Shown here one piece after another: positions 11,993 to 20,326 of a DNA stretch of 64,000 bases. The notes under the pieces were generated by a model. The model saw only the letters and a program-made list of their open reading frames with translations, did not search any database and had not been told where the DNA came from. Position numbers and translations under genes: made by a program. The DNA lies in the NCBI GenBank assembly GCA_024742695.1, contig JANSXY010000007.1:103372-167371 (forward strand), given 5' to 3'. The stretch comes from Paracoccaceae bacterium (GTDB lineage: Bacteria > Pseudomonadota > Alphaproteobacteria > Rhodobacterales > Rhodobacteraceae). How positions within the stretch are numbered: the first letter of the stretch is position 1; each line of letters opens with the position of its first letter.

Positions 11993-12625
11993 CTACTTGG
12001 TGCCGAACATCCGGTCGCCCGCGTCGCCCAGCCCCGGCACGATGTAGCCGTGGTCGTTCAGGTGATCGTCCAGCGCGGCGGTGACGATCGGCACGTCGGG
12101 ATGCGCCTCTTTCATCCGCGCCACGCCCTCGGGCGCGGCCAGAAGGCACAGGAAGCGCAGATGCGTCGCGCCGGCCTCCTTCAGCCGGTCGATCGCGGCG
12201 ACAGAGGAATTGCCGGTGGCCAGCATCGGGTCCACCACGATCACCATCCGGTCTTCCAGTTCCGACGGCACCTTGCAGTAGTACTGCACCGGCCTGAGCG
12301 TTTCGGGATCGCGGTAAAGCCCGATGAAGCCCACCCGCGCCGAGGGGATCAGGTCGAGTATCCCGTCCAGCAGCCCGTTGCCGGCGCGCAGGATCGATAC
12401 CAGCGCCATCTTCTTGCCCGCCAGCGTCGGCGCCTCCATCTCGCACAGCGGGGTGTCGATCACGCGCGTCGTCATCGGCAGTTCGCGCGTCACCTCGTAG
12501 GCCAGAAGCTGGCTTATCTCCTTGAGAAGCTGGCGAAAGCTTGCGGTGGAGGTATCCTTTTCCCGCATCAGCGTCAGCTTGTGCTGCACCAGCGGATGGG
12601 TGACGACGGTGAGATGGTCGAACAT
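11993..12625 (-). CDS. upp: Uracil phosphoribosyltransferase
   Basis: A 210-residue enzyme that salvages uracil by joining it to PRPP to give UMP. The PRPP-binding loop is [10 protein letters not shown] at 131-140, and the uracil-binding region near the C-terminus includes [11 protein letters not shown]. Length is normal for the family. It is the last gene of the cdd-deoA-deoB-add-upp cluster, 12 bases after add, with a good GGAG ribosome binding site. It converts uracil released from pyrimidine nucleosides by the upstream phosphorylase. Confidence 0.97.
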   Translation of the reverse strand: MFDHLTVVTHPLVQHKLTLMREKDTSTASFRQLLKEISQLLAYEVTRELPMTTRVIDTPLCEMEAPTLAGKKMALVSILRAGNGLLDGILDLIPSARVGFIGLYRDPETLRPVQYYCKVPSELEDRMVIVVDPMLATGNSSVAAIDRLKEAGATHLRFLCLLAAPEGVARMKEAHPDVPIVTAALDDHLNDHGYIVPGLGDAGDRMFGTK

Positions 12626-12637
12626 CGAACGCTCCTG

Positions 12638-13615
12638 TCAGGCCAGTTTCTTGAGGATTTCGGCGCGCGTCTCGGCATCGCAGAAGGCGGCGTCCGCGGC
12701 GGTGCGCGCAAGGCGCAGGAACTGTCCCTCGTCCCAGTCGAAGGCCTCGGCCAACGCCTCGTATTCGCACCGCATCGTGGTGTGGAAGAACGGCGGATCG
12801 TCGGTCGACACGGTGACCTTGACGCCGCGCCGGTCCAGGTCGGCGATCGGATGGGCGCGGAAGGACGGGTATAGCCCGAGCGCGACGTTCGATCCGGGGC
12901 AGACCTCCAGTACGATGCCGGCCTCGGCGATCTCGTCGACCAGGGCCAGATCCTCGATCGCGCGCACCCCGTGGCCGATCCGGGCGACGGCCAGGTCGCG
13001 GATCGCGTCGCGCACGCTGTCCGGCCCGGCCCATTCCCCGGCATGCGCGGTCAGTCCCAGCCCGGCTTCGCGCGCCAGGTCGAAGGACCAGGCGAAGTCC
13101 TTGGGTTCGCCTTTCCTTTCGTCGCCGGCCAGTCCGAAACCGGTGATGAAGCCGCCCATCGTCTCGGCCGCGCACTGCGCCGTCTCGCGGGCCTTCTCAG
13201 GGCCGAAATGGCGGATCGCGGTGACCACGCCGCGCAGGGTGATGCCGCAGTCGCGCTGCGCCGCCGCCGCGGCCTCGGCCATCGCGGCCACGTAGTCGCG
13301 CCAGGCGGAGACATCGCGGCCGCCGCAGAAATCCGGGGACAGGAAGGCCTCGGTGTAGATCACGCCGCTTGCGGCGCTCTCTTCCAGCACGGCGCGGGTC
13401 AGGCGGGCGTAATCCTCTGGCGTGGTCAGAACCGAGGTGGCGGCCTCGTAGACGCCGAGGAAATGCCAGAAATCGCGGAAGGCATAGCCGCCGCGCGCGT
13501 CGAAGATGCCGGAAAGATCGACATGTTTCCGCCGCGCGAGATCGCGGATCAGCGCCGGCGGCGCGGCGCCCTCCAGGTGCAGGTGCAGTTCGACCTTGGG
13601 CAGTTCGGCGCTCAC
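12638..13615 (-). CDS. add: Adenosine deaminase
   Basis: A 325-residue zinc hydrolase of the amidohydrolase superfamily converting (deoxy)adenosine to (deoxy)inosine. The metal-binding HLHLEG lies at residues 11-16, with GLTAHAGE, GHGVRAI and the catalytic region STDDPPFFHT following in family order. It starts with GTG, overlapping the deoB stop by four bases (GTGA), so translation is coupled. Adenine deaminase is a close relative, but the nucleoside-salvage operon favours adenosine as substrate. Confidence 0.9.
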   Translation of the reverse strand: MSAELPKVELHLHLEGAAPPALIRDLARRKHVDLSGIFDARGGYAFRDFWHFLGVYEAATSVLTTPEDYARLTRAVLEESAASGVIYTEAFLSPDFCGGRDVSAWRDYVAAMAEAAAAAQRDCGITLRGVVTAIRHFGPEKARETAQCAAETMGGFITGFGLAGDERKGEPKDFAWSFDLAREAGLGLTAHAGEWAGPDSVRDAIRDLAVARIGHGVRAIEDLALVDEIAEAGIVLEVCPGSNVALGLYPSFRAHPIADLDRRGVKVTVSTDDPPFFHTTMRCEYEALAEAFDWDEGQFLRLARTAADAAFCDAETRAEILKKLA

Positions 13616-14823
13616 AGGAAACTCTCCCCCGGTCCTTGGGCCACGATCCCCAGATGTGCGGCGACCGAGGCCGCGACATCCGCGAAGCCGACGAGGCCGG
13701 CCTCACGTACCCCGGCGCCCCAGCCCAGCACCGGCACCCGTTCGCGGGTGTGATCCGTGCCGGCCCAGGTCGGGTCGTTGCCGTGGTCGGCGGTAAAGAT
13801 CGCCAGATCGCCGGGCGCCAGCCGGTTCAGCAAGCGCCCGGCAGCCGCGTCGACCCATTCCAGGTGGCGCGCGTAGCCCGACACGTCGCGCCGGTGCCCG
13901 TAGAGGCTGTCAAACTCGACGAAATTGCAAAAAGTCAAGGAACCCGGTTCAGCCTGATCTGCAAGCGTCAGAAGATGTTCGAAAAGTGCAGCATCATTTT
14001 CGCCCTTCCAGACCCGGTCGATGCCCCGGCCGGAAAAGATGTCGCCGATCTTGCCCACCGCGTGCACCCGCCGGCCCGCGCCCTGCGCCCAGTCCAGCAG
14101 CGTTGGCGCGGGGGGCGCGATGGCGTAGTCGTGCCGGTTGGCGGTGCGCCGGAAGGCCCCCGGCTGGCCGACGAAGGGCCGCGCGATCACCCGGCCCACC
14201 CGCATCGCGTGCAGCATCGGCGCCAGCCCCGCGCACAGCGCCAGCAGGCGGTCGAGGCCGAAGGCCTCTTCATGCGCGGCGATCTGGAACACGCTGTCGG
14301 CCGAGGTGTAGCAGATCGGCCAGCCGCTGCGCAGATGCTCCGCCCCCAGCCGGTCGACGATTTCGGTGCCCGAGGCGTGGCAATTGCCCAGCGTTCCGTC
14401 GGTTCCGGCCAGCCGCGCCGCTTCGGCCAGAACCTCGGGCGGGAAGGCGGGCACCTCGCGCGGGAAATACGTCCAGTCCCATGGAACCGGCACGCCGGCC
14501 AGTTCCCAGTGGCCCGAAGGCGTGTCCTTACCCCGCGAAACCTCCGTCGCCGCGCCCCACAGCCCGCGCGGATCGGCCCCCAGCCCCGGCGCCTCGGCGC
14601 CCGAGGCGAGGCGGATGGCCGCGCCAAGGCCCAGACCGTCCAGCACCGGCATCCGCAACGGCCCGCTGCGGCCCTCCTCGGCCCGGCCCGCCGCGCAGGC
14701 CCCGGCGATATGGGCGAGCGTGTTGGCGCCGGTATCGGGCTGGCCGGCGTTGAAGAACTCCCCGGCATCGGGCGCGCCGCCACAGCCGACGCTGTCCATA
14801 ACGATCACGAAGGCCCGCGTCAT
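13612..14823 (-). CDS. deoB: Phosphopentomutase
   Basis: A 403-residue metal enzyme of the alkaline phosphatase superfamily interconverting (deoxy)ribose 1-phosphate and 5-phosphate. The N-terminal metal site VIVMDSVGCGGAPDA and the C-terminal TADHGNDPTWAGTDHTRE with its Asp/His ligands are intact. It takes the sugar phosphate released by deoA into central metabolism. Its ATG overlaps the deoA stop by four bases (ATGA), and its own stop overlaps the add start. Confidence 0.96.
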   Translation of the reverse strand: MTRAFVIVMDSVGCGGAPDAGEFFNAGQPDTGANTLAHIAGACAAGRAEEGRSGPLRMPVLDGLGLGAAIRLASGAEAPGLGADPRGLWGAATEVSRGKDTPSGHWELAGVPVPWDWTYFPREVPAFPPEVLAEAARLAGTDGTLGNCHASGTEIVDRLGAEHLRSGWPICYTSADSVFQIAAHEEAFGLDRLLALCAGLAPMLHAMRVGRVIARPFVGQPGAFRRTANRHDYAIAPPAPTLLDWAQGAGRRVHAVGKIGDIFSGRGIDRVWKGENDAALFEHLLTLADQAEPGSLTFCNFVEFDSLYGHRRDVSGYARHLEWVDAAAGRLLNRLAPGDLAIFTADHGNDPTWAGTDHTRERVPVLGWGAGVREAGLVGFADVAASVAAHLGIVAQGPGESFL

Positions 14824-16130
14824 CGGCCGATCCGGTCCAGCACCAGCGCCGGCGCCTCGGGCGGCGCGTCCGCAAGCCGGTAGGCGGCCCGCACCTCGGC
14901 CACCGCGCGGTCAGCCGCGGCCGCCGTCGCGGCATGGACAAGGGCCAGCGGCAGGCCTTCGCCCACCGCCGCGCCGACGGGGGCCAGCGCCGAAAGCCCC
15001 ACCGCCGGGTCGATCCGGTCGCCGGCCGTCAGCCGGCCGCCGCCCAGCCGCACCACGGTATGGCCCAGGGACTCGGTTTCAATGCCGGCGACGATGCCGG
15101 GCCGGGCGGGCAGCACCTCGCGCACCACCGGGGCGGCGGGCAGCCTGTCGCGGAAATGTTCGACGAAATCGCCCGGGCCGCCCAGCGCGGCGACCATCCG
15201 GCCGAAGATATCGGCCGCGCGGCCGTCGGACAGCGCCGCGGCGATCCGCGCGGCGCCGTCCTCGGCGTCCGCGGCCAGGCCGGCCAGCGCCAGCGCCTCA
15301 CCGCCCAGCGCGTGGATCACGGTTTCCAGCCGGGCATGCCGGCGGGCGCCGGTCAGCACCTCCATCGAGACGATCACCTCCAGCGCGTTGCCCGCCGCCG
15401 GGGCCAGGGGCTGGCTCATGTCGGTGATCAACGCCGCCGTGGCGCAGCCCGCACCGTTCGCGGTATCGACCAGCGCCCGCGCCAGCGCGGCCGCGTCCTC
15501 GGCGGTCTTCATGAAGGCGCCGGAGCCGCATTTCACGTCGAGAACCAGTGCGTCGAGCCCGGCGGCCAGCTTCTTCGACAGGATCGAGGCGGTGATCAGG
15601 TCGACGCTTTCGACGGTTCCGGAGATGTCGCGGATACCGTAAAGGCGCCGGTCGGCCGGTGCGATATCGTCGGTCGCGCCGACGATCGCGCAGCCGACCT
15701 TCGCAACGACGTCCTGCAACTCCGCCGACGGTCGATCCGGCCGGTAGCCGGGGATCGCTTCCATCTTGTCGAGCGTGCCGCCGGTATGGCCCAGGCCGCG
15801 GCCCGAGATCATCGGCACGTAGGCCCCGCAGGCCGCCAGCGCCGGCGCCAGCGGCAGCGACACGCAATCGCCGATACCGCCCGTTGAATGCTTGTCGACG
15901 ACCGGTCCGGGCAGGTTCCAGCCCAGCACCCGGCCCGAGTCGCGCATCGCGCGAGTCAGCGCCACGCGGCCCGCCACGCCGATCCCGTTCAGAAGCACCG
16001 CCATCGCGAAGGCGCCTGCCTGCGCGTCGCCGACGCTGCCGTCGGCAAGGCCCCCGGCGAACCAGTGCGCGGCATCCTCGTCAAGGCCCTTGCCGTCGCG
16101 GACCGCCGCGATGATGGTGCGGGCGTCCAT
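14820..16130 (-). CDS. deoA: Thymidine phosphorylase
   Basis: A 436-residue enzyme splitting thymidine or deoxyuridine with phosphate into base and deoxyribose 1-phosphate. The phosphate-binding signature KHSTGGIGD and the neighbouring GRGLGHTGGTLDK are present, and the length matches the family. The start MDARTIIAAVRDGKG overlaps the cdd stop by one base (TGATG), so the two are coupled. The neighbours supply its substrates (cdd) and consume both products (deoB, upp). Confidence 0.96.
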   Translation of the reverse strand: MDARTIIAAVRDGKGLDEDAAHWFAGGLADGSVGDAQAGAFAMAVLLNGIGVAGRVALTRAMRDSGRVLGWNLPGPVVDKHSTGGIGDCVSLPLAPALAACGAYVPMISGRGLGHTGGTLDKMEAIPGYRPDRPSAELQDVVAKVGCAIVGATDDIAPADRRLYGIRDISGTVESVDLITASILSKKLAAGLDALVLDVKCGSGAFMKTAEDAAALARALVDTANGAGCATAALITDMSQPLAPAAGNALEVIVSMEVLTGARRHARLETVIHALGGEALALAGLAADAEDGAARIAAALSDGRAADIFGRMVAALGGPGDFVEHFRDRLPAAPVVREVLPARPGIVAGIETESLGHTVVRLGGGRLTAGDRIDPAVGLSALAPVGAAVGEGLPLALVHAATAAAADRAVAEVRAAYRLADAPPEAPALVLDRIGR

Positions 16131-16522
16131 CACTCTCCGTCCAAGTGCCGGCGGCCGAAATGGCCCGGCAGAAGCTCGCCGATCGTGGTTTCGGCGATCT
16201 TTCCATCCAGCGTGGCCAGCGTCACCCGCACGTCGGGGCGCCCGAATTCCGCAAGCTTCTGCCGGCAGCCGCCGCAGGGCGACACCGGTTCGGGGCAATC
16301 CGCGATCACCGCGACCTCGGTCAGTTCGATCTCGCCCGCCGCGACCATCGCGGCGATTGCCCCGGCCTCGGCGCATGTGCCCTCGGGATAGGCGGCGTTC
16401 TCGACGTTGCAGCCCTGGTAGACCGCGCCCGACAGGCCGCGCACCGCCGCGCCGACCTTGAAGCGGGAATAGGGCGCGTAGGCGTTCTCGCGCACCTCGG
16501 TGGCGGCTGGCAGAAGGTCCAT
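16130..16522 (-). CDS. cdd: Cytidine deaminase
   Basis: A 130-residue zinc enzyme converting (deoxy)cytidine to (deoxy)uridine. Zinc ligands and catalytic Glu are seen as TCAEAGAI (Cys50, Glu52) and PCGGCRQ (Cys83, Cys86), the tetrameric short-chain type. The substrate loop CNVENAAYPEGT is conserved. It is the first gene of the five-gene salvage operon. The start at 16522 matches family N-termini; a longer upstream extension is Arg/Pro-rich noise. Confidence 0.95.
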   Translation of the reverse strand: MDLLPAATEVRENAYAPYSRFKVGAAVRGLSGAVYQGCNVENAAYPEGTCAEAGAIAAMVAAGEIELTEVAVIADCPEPVSPCGGCRQKLAEFGRPDVRVTLATLDGKIAETTIGELLPGHFGRRHLDGE

Positions 16523-16574
16523 CCTCGCTCCCCCCAATGGTCCGGTCCGGCGTGGTTGCCGGGTTGTCAGGGGC

Positions 16575-16603
16575 ATGCTGCGCCGCCCGCGTTCGCGATG
16601 CAA
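16575..16603 (-). promoter_or_regulatory. Possible promoter of the cdd-deoA-deoB-add-upp operon
   Basis: On the minus strand TTGCAT (16603-16598) and CAGCAT (16580-16575) are 17 bases apart, a partial match to the sigma-70 consensus, about 55 bases before the cdd start. No DeoR- or CytR-like operator was recognised. The call is weak and rests on spacing and position. Confidence 0.3.
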
Positions 16604-16629
16604 GGGGCTGGCCGGGCGGGAGCGGCCGC

Positions 16630-17727
16630 TCAGCCGGGGGGTGGGGCCGGGACGGTGCGGAACCGGCCGGGCAGGGTGACCTCGAGCAGTTCGAAATCCG
16701 CCGACGGCGCGGCCCATCGGGTCGCCATGCCGGGCGGGATGACGAAGGCATCGCCGGCGGCAAGACGGTACGGCTGCTTGCCCTCGCCCTCCAGAAGCAT
16801 CTCCCCGGCCATGACAAAACCGAACAGGATATCGGCGTCATGCCGCGTCCATTCCGGCGTTCCTTGCCCTTTTCGAACAACCATCACGCCGGCAACGTCT
16901 TTCGTGTTCTCCGCGATCGTGGTGTCGCGCGCGTCGTATCCCGACAGCCGGAACGGCCGCCAGTCCCCCGTCGCGGCGACATTGTGGACGAAGCGCTGGC
17001 CCTGCCATTCGCGATCCGGGCGCAGTTGCGGGGTGGGCAGGGTCATGTCGTGGTCGATCTCGGTGATATGGTCGGCGGGCACGCCGATCTCGATCACCTC
17101 GATCCCGTCCGAGGCCTCGACGACCCGGTGGCGGATTTCCGGCGGCTGGATGAAACAGTCGCCGGGATAGAGCCGCCGCAGATCGCCCTGGTCCTCGTAG
17201 AGCACGTCGACCCAGCCCTTGACGCAGAAGATCAGCTGGAACCCGACCTTGTGGAAATGCACCATGTCGGGCACCGGTCCGCCATCGGGGATGCGGATGT
17301 GGCTGGCGATCATCGCGCCGCCGAGGCGCGAGGGCACCAGGTCGCGATACTGCATCCCGGCGCGGCCGACGATCCAGGGCGCCTGGTCGGCCAGCCGGCG
17401 AACCACGAAGGCATGTTCGGTCTCGGGCAGGACCAGCGGCGGGTTCAACTCGTCGATCTCCACCCGCGTGCCGTTCGGCGCGGTCAGCACCCGCGCGCCC
17501 TGCGCGACGGCGTCGGGATCCCCGGTCAGGATGCGGATCGTGCCGGGTGCCTCCGCCGCGCCCTTCTCGATCCTGATCCGCAGCCCGTGGCCCGAAAGCA
17601 CCGCCACCGCCGGATCGTCGGCGGGATAGATCATGTCCAGCCGCATGCCCAGGACGTTCTGGTAGAACGGCAGGTCGTCGCGAAGTTCGCGCGTGGGCAG
17701 GCGGATCTCGGCGCGCGTCTCTGTCAT
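16630..17727 (-). CDS. VOC domain fused to double-cupin protein
   Basis: A 365-residue protein with three small beta-barrel domains. Residues 5-110 look like a vicinal oxygen chelate (glyoxalase/dioxygenase) half: LRDDLPFYQNVLGMRLDMI and RIEKGAAEAPGTIRI. Residues about 155-230 form a first cupin with metal-ligand candidates in MVHFHKVGFQLIFCVKG and PPEIRHRV. Residues about 275-365 form a second cupin (FGFVMAGEMLLEGEG, RLAAGDAFVIPPGMATRW) that has lost the usual His ligands. This suggests a metal-dependent dioxygenase or isomerase of a small metabolite, but the substrate is unknown. GAGGAGAG precedes the ATG. It is divergent from maeB across 138 bases. Confidence 0.75.
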   Translation of the reverse strand: MTETRAEIRLPTRELRDDLPFYQNVLGMRLDMIYPADDPAVAVLSGHGLRIRIEKGAAEAPGTIRILTGDPDAVAQGARVLTAPNGTRVEIDELNPPLVLPETEHAFVVRRLADQAPWIVGRAGMQYRDLVPSRLGGAMIASHIRIPDGGPVPDMVHFHKVGFQLIFCVKGWVDVLYEDQGDLRRLYPGDCFIQPPEIRHRVVEASDGIEVIEIGVPADHITEIDHDMTLPTPQLRPDREWQGQRFVHNVAATGDWRPFRLSGYDARDTTIAENTKDVAGVMVVRKGQGTPEWTRHDADILFGFVMAGEMLLEGEGKQPYRLAAGDAFVIPPGMATRWAAPSADFELLEVTLPGRFRTVPAPPPG

Positions 17728-17828
17728 GGCCCTCTCTCCTCGATGATGGCATGCTGCGCGCGGCGGCGGGCAGTTGCAAGTTGCGCTTGCACGCGGTCGC
17801 CCAAGGCCGCTATTCAGGCGGGAAACGG

Positions 17829-17850
17829 GATAGTTCACCGTTGAACTATC
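17829..17850. promoter_or_regulatory. Perfect palindromic operator candidate before maeB
   Basis: GATAGTTCA (17829-17837) and TGAACTATC (17842-17850) are exact inverted repeats around CCGT, ending 16 bases before the maeB ATG and abutting its ribosome binding site. The size and symmetry suit a dimeric repressor of the MarR or GntR type. It lies in the intergenic region shared with the divergent VOC/cupin gene, so it may control both. Confidence 0.55.
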
Positions 17851-17865
17851 TTTCGGGAGGGGCTG

Positions 17866-20145
17866 ATGGACGACGCAAGGCAGGACGCGGCGCGGCAGGC
17901 GGCGCTGGATTACCACGAGTTCCCCAAGCCCGGAAAGCTGGAGGTGCGGGCGACCAAGCCGCTGGCGAACGGCCGCGACCTGAGCCGTGCCTACAGCCCC
18001 GGCGTGGCCGAGGCCTGCCTTGAGATCAAGGCCGACGCGGCCACCGCCAGCCGCTACACCGCGCGTGGCAACCTCGTCGCCGTCGTCACCAACGGGTCCG
18101 CCGTGCTGGGGCTGGGCAACATCGGTGCGCTGGCCTCCAAGCCGGTGATGGAGGGCAAGGCGGTCCTGTTCAAGAAATTCTCCAACATCGACTGCTTCGA
18201 CATCGAACTGAACGAACCCGACCCGGAAAGACTGGCCGAGATCGTCTGCGCGCTGGAACCCACCTTCGGCGCCATCAACCTCGAGGATATCAAGGCGCCG
18301 GATTGCTTCATCGTCGAGAAGATCTGCCGCGAGCGGATGAACATCCCGGTCTTCCACGACGACCAGCACGGGACCGCCATCGTTGTCGGCGCGGCGGCCA
18401 CGAACGCGCTGCACGTCGCCGGCAAGCGGTTCGACGAGATCAAGGTCGTCTCCACCGGCGGCGGGGCGGCCGGGATCGCCTGCCTCAACATGCTGCTGAA
18501 ACTGGGGGTGCGGCGCGAGAACGTCTGGCTGTGCGACCTCGCCGGCCTCGTCCACGAGGGCCGCGAGGCCGAGATGACGCCGCAGAAGGCCGAGTATGCC
18601 CAGCCGGGCGGGCCGCGCACGCTCGACGAGGTCATCGACGGCGCCGACCTGTTCCTCGGCCTGTCCGGCCCGCGGGTGCTGACGCCCGAGATGGTGGCGA
18701 AGATGGCGGCGCGGCGGATCATCTTCGCGCTGGCGAACCCGACGCCCGAGATCCTGCCGGACCTCGCGCGCGCGGCCGCGCCGGATGCGATCATCGCCAC
18801 CGGTCGGTCGGATTTTCCCAACCAGGTCAACAACGTGCTGTGTTTTCCGTTCATCTTCCGCGGCGCGCTCGACGTCGGCGCGACGGAGATCAACGACGCG
18901 ATGCAACTGGCCTGTATCGAGGGGATCGCGGCGCTGGCCCGCGCCACCACCAGCGCCGAGGCGGCGGCGGCCTATCGCGGCGAGAAGCTGACCTTCGGCG
19001 CCGACTACCTGATCCCGAAGCCCTTCGATCCGCGGCTGATCGGGGTGGTGGCGAGCGCCGTGGCCCGCGCGGCGATGGAGTCGGGCGTGGCGACCCGGCC
19101 GCTGGACGACCTTGCCGCCTACAAGCGCAAGCTGGACGGTTCGGTGTTCCGATCGGCGCTTCTGATGCGCCCGGTCTTCGAGGCGGCGGCGACGGCCGAG
19201 CGGACCATCGTCTTCGCCGAGGGCGAGGACGAACGCGTTCTGCGGGCCGCCAACGCGATGATCGAGGAAACCACCGACGCGCCGATCCTGATCGGCCGGC
19301 CGGAAGTGATCGAGCGGCGGTGCGAACGCGCCGGACTGCCGATCCGGCCCGGCCGCGACTTCCAGATCGTGAACCCCGAGAACGATCCGCGCTACCGCGA
19401 CTACTGGGGCACCTATCACGAACTGATGGCCCGGCGCGGCGTGACGCCCGACATCGCGCGGGCGGTGATGCGCACCAATACCACGGCGATCGCCGCGATC
19501 ATGGTGCATCGCGGCGAGGCCGACAGCCTGATCTGCGGCACCTTCGGCCAGTACCTGTGGCATCTGAACTATGTCCGGCAGGTGCTGGCGCGCGGCGGCC
19601 TCAGCCCGGTGGGGGCGCTCAGCATGATGATCCTCGAGGACGGGCCGCTGTTCGTCGCCGACACCCATGTCAACGCCGAACCCACGCCCGAGCAGATCGC
19701 GACAACCGCGATCGGCGCGGCGCGCCATGTCCGCCGCTTCGGGCTGGTGCCGAAGGTGGCGCTGTGCAGCCATTCGCAATTCGGCAATCTCGACAGCGAT
19801 TCGGGCCGCCGGATGCGCGAGGCGCTGCAGTTGCTGGACGCGCGCGAGCCCGATTTCGCCTACGAGGGCGAGATGCATGTCGATGCCGCGCTGGACCAGG
19901 GCGTGCGCGACCGGCTGTTTCCCGGCAGCCGGTTCGAGGGCGCCGCGAACGTTCTCGTCTTCGCCAATTCCGATGCCGCCTCGGGGGTGCGCAACATCCT
20001 GAAGATGAAGGCGAACGGGCTGGAGGTCGGGCCGATCCTGATGGGCATGGGCAACCGCGCGCATGTCGTCACGCCCTCGATCACGGCACGCGGGCTGCTG
20101 AACATGTCGGTGATCGCCGGCACGCCGGTGGCGTTCTACGGCTGA
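17866..20145 (+). CDS. maeB: NADP-dependent malic enzyme with phosphotransacetylase-like domain
   Basis: A 759-residue fusion: residues 1 to about 425 are malic enzyme (oxidative decarboxylation of malate to pyruvate), with the tyrosine region SRAYSPGVAEAC, the Lys/Asp region AINLEDIKAPDCF and the dinucleotide fold VVSTGGGAAGIACLN. About 430-759 resemble phosphate acetyltransferase (IVFAEGEDERVLRAA, TNTTAIAAIMVHRGEADSL), which in this family is a regulatory rather than catalytic module. Length is typical of proteobacterial MaeB. GGGAGGGG lies before the ATG, directly after the 17829-17850 palindrome. Confidence 0.95.
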   Translation: MDDARQDAARQAALDYHEFPKPGKLEVRATKPLANGRDLSRAYSPGVAEACLEIKADAATASRYTARGNLVAVVTNGSAVLGLGNIGALASKPVMEGKAVLFKKFSNIDCFDIELNEPDPERLAEIVCALEPTFGAINLEDIKAPDCFIVEKICRERMNIPVFHDDQHGTAIVVGAAATNALHVAGKRFDEIKVVSTGGGAAGIACLNMLLKLGVRRENVWLCDLAGLVHEGREAEMTPQKAEYAQPGGPRTLDEVIDGADLFLGLSGPRVLTPEMVAKMAARRIIFALANPTPEILPDLARAAAPDAIIATGRSDFPNQVNNVLCFPFIFRGALDVGATEINDAMQLACIEGIAALARATTSAEAAAAYRGEKLTFGADYLIPKPFDPRLIGVVASAVARAAMESGVATRPLDDLAAYKRKLDGSVFRSALLMRPVFEAAATAERTIVFAEGEDERVLRAANAMIEETTDAPILIGRPEVIERRCERAGLPIRPGRDFQIVNPENDPRYRDYWGTYHELMARRGVTPDIARAVMRTNTTAIAAIMVHRGEADSLICGTFGQYLWHLNYVRQVLARGGLSPVGALSMMILEDGPLFVADTHVNAEPTPEQIATTAIGAARHVRRFGLVPKVALCSHSQFGNLDSDSGRRMREALQLLDAREPDFAYEGEMHVDAALDQGVRDRLFPGSRFEGAANVLVFANSDAASGVRNILKMKANGLEVGPILMGMGNRAHVVTPSITARGLLNMSVIAGTPVAFYG

Positions 20146-20230
20146 GCGCGGCCGCGCCGGCGCCGCGCCGGCGGTTCGGCCCTGCCGCGGGGCCGGGATA
20201 GGGCTGGACCGAAAACACCCTGCCGGTGCA

Positions 20231-20244
20231 GGTTAGCGCTAGCC
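20231..20244. promoter_or_regulatory. Imperfect palindrome with GCGC centre before prpE
   Basis: GGTTAGCGCTAGCC is a 14-base palindrome with one mismatched pair, 83 bases before the prpE start. A TTAGCGCTAA-like core is the form commonly bound by LacI-family regulators in alphaproteobacteria. No LacI-type gene is in the window, so the assignment is inference only. Confidence 0.3.
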
Positions 20245-20326
20245 GTGTCCATTCGGCGCAGGATGGGCGCTTGCGCGCACACGTTCCCGTGATCTATGGA
20301 CCGGCGTGAGCGGAGGAGGGCATGCA

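Noticed and set aside
17728..20064. A long minus-strand extension upstream of the VOC/cupin gene, opposite maeB
   Set aside because: The VOC/cupin protein starts at a strong ribosome binding site at 17727; the extension is the antisense of maeB.
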